Part shown: piece by piece, positions 7,752-10,319 of the stretch
Layout: each line of letters starts with the position of its first letter
Numbering within the stretch: position 1 is the stretch's first letter
Assembly: GCA_003484545.1 (NCBI GenBank)
Contig: DNCF01000494.1
Span: 1 to 10,319, forward strand
Length of the DNA stretch: 10,319 bases
Direction of reading: 5' to 3'
From: Massilia sp.
Lineage (GTDB): Bacteria; Pseudomonadota; Gammaproteobacteria; Burkholderiales; Burkholderiaceae_D
Notes under the pieces: generated by a model
What the model was told of the DNA's origin: nothing
The model's input: only the letters and a program-made list of their open reading frames with translations
The model's database searches: none
Made by a program: the position numbers and the translations under genes

Positions 7752-9152
7752 ATGACCCTTCCCATCCTCCTGAACCTGGCCGTCGCCCTGGCGGTCTGCG
7801 TCCTGCTCTACCGCATGCAGGCCAGCCACCAGTCCTTCACGCGCCGCGTGTTCACCGGCCTTGGCCTGGGCGTGCTGCTCGGCGCCGCCCTGCAGGCGAT
7901 CTATGGCGCCGCCTCGCCCGAAGTGAGCGGCACCAATGCCTGGCTGGATGTGGTCGGCAGCGGCTACGTGAAACTGCTGCAGATGATCGTGATCCCGCTG
8001 ATCATGGTCTCGATCGTCGGCGCCATCCTCAAGTTGCGCGACGCCGCCTCGCTCGGCAAGATCAGCGCGCTCACCATCGGCATCCTGATCGCCACCACCG
8101 CGGTGGCGGCCATGATCGGCATCGCGATGGCCAAGCTGTTCGGCTTGAGCGCGGTCGGCCTGACCGCTTCGGCGGCGGAAGTGGCGCGCGGCGAATACCT
8201 GCAAGGCTCGCTCTCGACGGCGAAGGAGATTTCCCTGCCCTCGATGATCCTGTCCTTTATCCCGGCCAATCCCTTCCTCGACATGACCGGCGCGCGCAAG
8301 ACCTCGACCATTGCGGTGGTGCTGTTCTCGGTGTTCATCGGCATCGCCGCCACCGGGATCGCCGCCAAGAAGCCGGCCGAGTTCGCCTCGTTCAGCCACT
8401 TCGTGCACGTCGCCCACACCATCGTGATGCGCATGGTGACCCTGGTGCTGCGCCTGACGCCGTTCGGCGTGTTCGCCCTGATGACCAAGGTGGTGGCCGG
8501 CTCCAGCCTGCAGGACATCCTGAACCTGCTGAACTTCGTGCTGGCGTCCTACAGCGCCCTGTTCCTGATGTTCGGCGTGCACCTGCTGCTGGTCGCCCTG
8601 GCCGGCTACAACCCGCTGCGCTTCGTGAAGAAGATCATGCCGGTGCTGGTGTTTGCTTTCACCTCCAGGACCAGCGCGGGGTCGATCCCGATGAACGTGG
8701 CGACCCAGACGCGCCGCCTCGGCACGCCCGAGGGCATCGCCAACTTCTCCGCCTCGTTCGGCGCCACCATCGGCCAGAACGGCTGCGCCGGCATCTACCC
8801 GGCGATGCTGGCGGTGATGATCGCGCCCACGGTCGGCATCGATCCGTGGAACATGGCCTTCCTGCTGCCGCTGCTTGCCATCGTCGTGTTCGGCTCGATC
8901 GGCGTGGCCGGGGTCGGCGGCGGGGCCACCTTCGCGGCCCTGATCGTGCTGTCCGCGCTCGACCTGCCGGTGGCGCTGGCGGGCCTGCTGATCTCGATCG
9001 AACCGCTGATCGACATGGGCCGCACCGCGCTCAACGTGAGCGGCTCCATCACGGCCGGCACCCTCACCTCGCGTGTCCTCGGCGCCAGCAACATGGCGGT
9101 CTTTAATAGCGACGAGGAAACCAACCTGGACGGCGAAGAACAGGCCGCCTGA
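7752..9152 (+). CDS. tcyP: TcyP-type sodium-coupled L-cystine symporter (DAACS family)
   Basis: This 466-residue inner-membrane carrier of the dicarboxylate/amino acid:cation symporter family imports L-cystine. Its closest known relatives by motif are TcyP of Bacillus and YdjN/TcyP of E. coli. Signature blocks are WLDVVGSGYVKLLQMIVIPL (64-83), LTPFGVFALMTKVVAGSSLQDI (235-256 region), the Ser-rich re-entrant loop FAFTSRTSAGSIPMNV (301-316), SFGATIGQNGCAGIYPAMLAV (335-355 region), GVAGVGGGATFAALIVL, and the substrate/sodium segment DMGRTALNVSGSITAGTL (421-438). The usual eight helices plus two hairpin loops are compatible with the hydrophobicity. The tail is acidic. ATG 7752 has AGAGG five bases upstream. 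It is transcribed alone, but with the upstream cbs/lyase pair it makes this a cysteine-supply neighbourhood. Control by a cysteine-responsive regulator is plausible but not shown. Confidence 0.92.
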   Translation: MTLPILLNLAVALAVCVLLYRMQASHQSFTRRVFTGLGLGVLLGAALQAIYGAASPEVSGTNAWLDVVGSGYVKLLQMIVIPLIMVSIVGAILKLRDAASLGKISALTIGILIATTAVAAMIGIAMAKLFGLSAVGLTASAAEVARGEYLQGSLSTAKEISLPSMILSFIPANPFLDMTGARKTSTIAVVLFSVFIGIAATGIAAKKPAEFASFSHFVHVAHTIVMRMVTLVLRLTPFGVFALMTKVVAGSSLQDILNLLNFVLASYSALFLMFGVHLLLVALAGYNPLRFVKKIMPVLVFAFTSRTSAGSIPMNVATQTRRLGTPEGIANFSASFGATIGQNGCAGIYPAMLAVMIAPTVGIDPWNMAFLLPLLAIVVFGSIGVAGVGGGATFAALIVLSALDLPVALAGLLISIEPLIDMGRTALNVSGSITAGTLTSRVLGASNMAVFNSDEETNLDGEEQAA

Positions 9153-9163
9153 GCGGTTTACCG

Positions 9164-9179
9164 GGCGCGTTTTCGCGCC
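9164..9179 (+). terminator. Hairpin after tcyP, possible terminator without T-tract
   Basis: GGCGCG (9164-9169), loop TTTT and CGCGCC (9174-9179) form a perfect 6-bp GC-only stem starting 12 bases after the tcyP stop. No T-run follows, so it is not a standard intrinsic terminator. It may still protect the 3' end of the tcyP mRNA or work with Rho. Confidence 0.4.
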
Positions 9180-9216
9180 GCTTGCCGCCACGTTTGTTAG
9201 CAAAAAGTATCGTGCG

Positions 9217-9244
9217 CTGACCCGCTGACGAATCCGTCTAAGAT
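9217..9244 (+). promoter_or_regulatory. Possible promoter for the histidine-phosphatase/nnrD pair
   Basis: CTGACC (9217-9222, four of six matches to TTGACA), a 16-base spacer and TAAGAT (9239-9244, four of six to TATAAT) form a modest housekeeping-type promoter. The same TAAGATG string lies before cbs (3082-3088). The start would fall near 9251, inside the inverted repeat described next, which would then act as DNA rather than RNA if this promoter is right. Confidence 0.3.
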
Positions 9245-9246
9245 GA

Positions 9247-9268
9247 CGCCATGTCAATAATCATGGCG
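9247..9268 (+). promoter_or_regulatory. Perfect 7-bp inverted repeat before the histidine-phosphatase start
   Basis: CGCCATG (9247-9253) and CATGGCG (9262-9268) are exact reverse complements around TCAATAAT. The likely ribosome site GGCGGA (9265-9270) overlaps the right arm, seven bases before ATG 9277. If transcribed, the stem would cover that site and could limit translation. If transcription starts within it, it is better read as an operator. The AT-rich spacer in a GC-rich setting fits either. Confidence 0.5.
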
Positions 9269-9276
9269 GACAACGA

Positions 9277-10041
9277 ATGGAACAGAAGTGGCCACAGGAA
9301 ATCTGGCTGGTCAGGCACGGGCAAAGCGCGGGTAACGTCGCGCGTGACGCGGCCGAGGCTGCGTCCGGGCACCTGATCGACATCGCCGAGCGCGACGTCG
9401 ACGTGCCCCTGTCCGAGCTAGGCATCCGCCAGTCCCAGGCCCTGGCCTCCTGGTTCGCCGCCCTGGCACCCGGCCAGCGCCCGAGCGTGGTGCTGCACTC
9501 GCCCTACGTGCGCGCCGCCGAGACCGCGAACATCCTGATGCGCCGCCTCGAACGCGAGTCGCTGCTGGCCGTGCACGCCGACGAGCGCCTGCGCGAAAAG
9601 GAGTTCGGCATCCTCGACCGCCTCACCACGCACGGCATCGCCCACAAGTATCCCGAGCTCTACGCCCAGCGCCAGCACGTCGGCAAGTTCTATTTCCGCC
9701 CGCCCGGCGGCGAAAGCTGGTGCGACGTCATCCTGCGCCTGCGCAGCGTACTCGACACCATCACCCGCGAATACTGCGGCGAACGGGTTCTCATCGTCGC
9801 CCACCAGGTGATCGTCAACTGCTTCCGCTACCTGATCGAGCGCCTCGACGAGGCCAGCATCCTGGCTTTCGACCGCGCCGGCGACGTGCCGAACTGCTCG
9901 GTCACCTCCTACGCCTTCGACCCGGCCGCCGGCAAGCGCGGCAAGCTGGTGGTGCGCCTTGTCAACTTCGTCGCACCCCTCGAAGCGAGCGGCACGCCGG
10001 TCACGGTGGGCAAGGACGTGCCGTCGGCGCCCAAGGCCTGA
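9277..10041 (+). CDS. Histidine phosphatase family protein (phosphoglycerate mutase-like)
   Basis: This 254-residue protein has the branch-1 histidine phosphatase signature LVRHGQS (11-17) with the phospho-accepting His14 flanked by Arg13. The pocket residues are completed by Arg79 in SPYVRAAETA, the acidic LREKEFG (105-111), and the second histidine His176 in IVAHQVIVN. These enzymes remove phosphate through a phosphohistidine intermediate; substrates range from sugar phosphates to proteins and nucleotides, and none can be assigned here. The long insert between the two halves (about 110-150, with FRPPGGESW) fits the PhoE/GpmB-like group. It is probably cytoplasmic: no signal peptide is seen. 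The Ala/Pro-rich tail looks flexible. nnrD starts 20 bases after the stop, so the two are likely co-transcribed, though a shared role in metabolite repair is only an inference. Confidence 0.9.
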   Translation: MEQKWPQEIWLVRHGQSAGNVARDAAEAASGHLIDIAERDVDVPLSELGIRQSQALASWFAALAPGQRPSVVLHSPYVRAAETANILMRRLERESLLAVHADERLREKEFGILDRLTTHGIAHKYPELYAQRQHVGKFYFRPPGGESWCDVILRLRSVLDTITREYCGERVLIVAHQVIVNCFRYLIERLDEASILAFDRAGDVPNCSVTSYAFDPAAGKRGKLVVRLVNFVAPLEASGTPVTVGKDVPSAPKA

Positions 10042-10061
10042 AGCCGCTGCCGCCCCCAACC

Positions 10062-10319
10062 ATGAACGCCATCCACAACGCACCCGCCATGCACGACGTC
10101 ACCACCGAACTGCTGCGCGCCTGGCCGCTGCCGATGCCGGGCGAAGACAGCGACAAGGAAGCGCGCGGCCACGTGCTGGTGCTGGGCGGCTCGCGCGAAA
10201 TGCCGGGCGCCGTCATCCTGGCCGCCACCGCCGCGCTGCGTGCCGGCGCCGGCAAGCTGACCATCGCCCCCGGGGCCAGCGTGGCCCCGCTGGGGGCGAT
10301 GGTCAGCTTGCCAAGTCGG
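10062..10319 (+). CDS. nnrD: ADP/ATP-dependent NAD(P)H-hydrate dehydratase, N-terminal part; end probably artefactual
   Basis: The reading frame is open from ATG 10062 to the window end (86 codons). NnrD dehydrates damaged NAD(P)H hydrates back to NAD(P)H using ADP or ATP. The ribokinase-like start is clear: HVLVLGGSREMPGAVILAA (37-55), followed by ALRAGAGKLTIA, typical of the nucleotide/substrate fold, and SVAPL (73-77). No NnrE epimerase domain precedes it, so this is a stand-alone form, not an E. coli-style fusion. There is no good ribosome site; coupling to the gene 20 bases upstream or an internal ATG at 10089 are possible. Residues 78-86 (GAMVSLPSR) do not fit the family and come from bases 10292-10319, which are probably a fold-back and adapter remnant. 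The reliable part is 10062-10291. Confidence 0.8.
   Translation, partial: MNAIHNAPAMHDVTTELLRAWPLPMPGEDSDKEARGHVLVLGGSREMPGAVILAATAALRAGAGKLTIAPGASVAPLGAMVSLPSR
10251..10312. repeat. Perfect 21-bp inverted repeat at the window edge (probable fold-back artefact)
   Basis: Bases 10292-10312 are the exact reverse complement of 10251-10271. The 20-base middle (10272-10291) holds its own 7-bp inverted repeat, GGGGCCA-GCG-TGGCCCC (10272-10288). The left arm is normal nnrD coding sequence (GKLTIAP), while the right arm reads GAMVSLP where the family continues differently. Homology stops exactly at 10312/10313. This is the pattern of a library molecule that folded on itself and was copied to its own 5' end at 10251. 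Confidence 0.85.
10313..10319 (+). other. Probable sequencing-adapter remnant (AAGTCGG)
   Basis: The last seven bases match the first seven of both MGI/BGI read-through adapters, which begin AAGTCGGA, as I recall them. A seven-base match alone could be chance. Its position, directly at the end of the perfect inverted repeat and at the window end, makes adapter carry-over the simplest reading. Confidence 0.7.

Noticed and set aside
7695..9257. 520-codon open frame on the minus strand opposite tcyP
   Set aside because: It is a codon-position shadow in GC-rich DNA: extremely rich in His, Gln, Gly, Arg and Asp with no domain, and tcyP on the other strand is an unmistakable family member.
9251..9400. 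Small out-of-frame peptide from ATG 9251 or 9263
   Set aside because: No ribosome site of its own, and the frame runs as Arg-rich shadow into the phosphatase gene.
10251..10312. Strong terminator or attachment site at the right edge
   Set aside because: It lies inside the nnrD frame, breaks the family sequence, and is followed directly by adapter-like bases at the window end.

Overview
The window is GC-rich DNA with dense, mostly ordinary chromosomal genes. Gene content and protein style suggest a betaproteobacterium of the Burkholderiales, most like Oxalobacteraceae (Massilia, Duganella, Telluria). That assignment is my inference from family resemblance, not a search. I see no RNA gene, transposon, phage gene or CRISPR array.

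Left block, minus strand (1-2803). Transcription runs right to left: a lipoprotein with an Ig-like segment and a DUF1566-type domain (2120-2803), a DUF2127 membrane protein (1561-2043), a divergent GH1-like glycoside hydrolase (180-1487), then the N-terminus of a short-chain dehydrogenase/reductase cut by the window edge (1-159). The last two are only 20 bases apart and probably co-transcribed. A perfect 7-bp stem-loop lies over the ribosome-binding region of the hydrolase.

Centre, plus strand (3170-5760). A cystathionine beta-synthase with a C-terminal CBS-domain pair and a cystathionine gamma-lyase-like enzyme overlap by four bases. Together they form a reverse transsulfuration unit, homocysteine + serine to cystathionine to cysteine. 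The second gene converges on a methyl-accepting chemotaxis protein (5847-7460, minus). The whole 86-base gap between the two stop codons is filled by a 13-bp tandem repeat.

Right block, plus strand (7752-10319). TcyP, a sodium-coupled L-cystine symporter, fits the sulfur theme: the window codes for both making cysteine from homocysteine and importing cystine. A hairpin, a probable promoter and a perfect 7-bp inverted repeat separate it from a histidine-phosphatase-family gene (9277-10041). The start of nnrD, a NAD(P)H-hydrate repair dehydratase, follows 20 bases later.

The right edge is probably not genuine genome sequence. Bases 10292-10312 are the exact reverse complement of 10251-10271, and the last seven bases (AAGTCGG) match the start of MGI/BGI sequencing adapters. 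This looks like a fold-back read plus adapter remnant at a contig end, so nnrD should be trusted only to about 10291. I found no convincing new biological system. The best leads are the 13-bp array between the convergent genes and the stem-loops placed over start regions.
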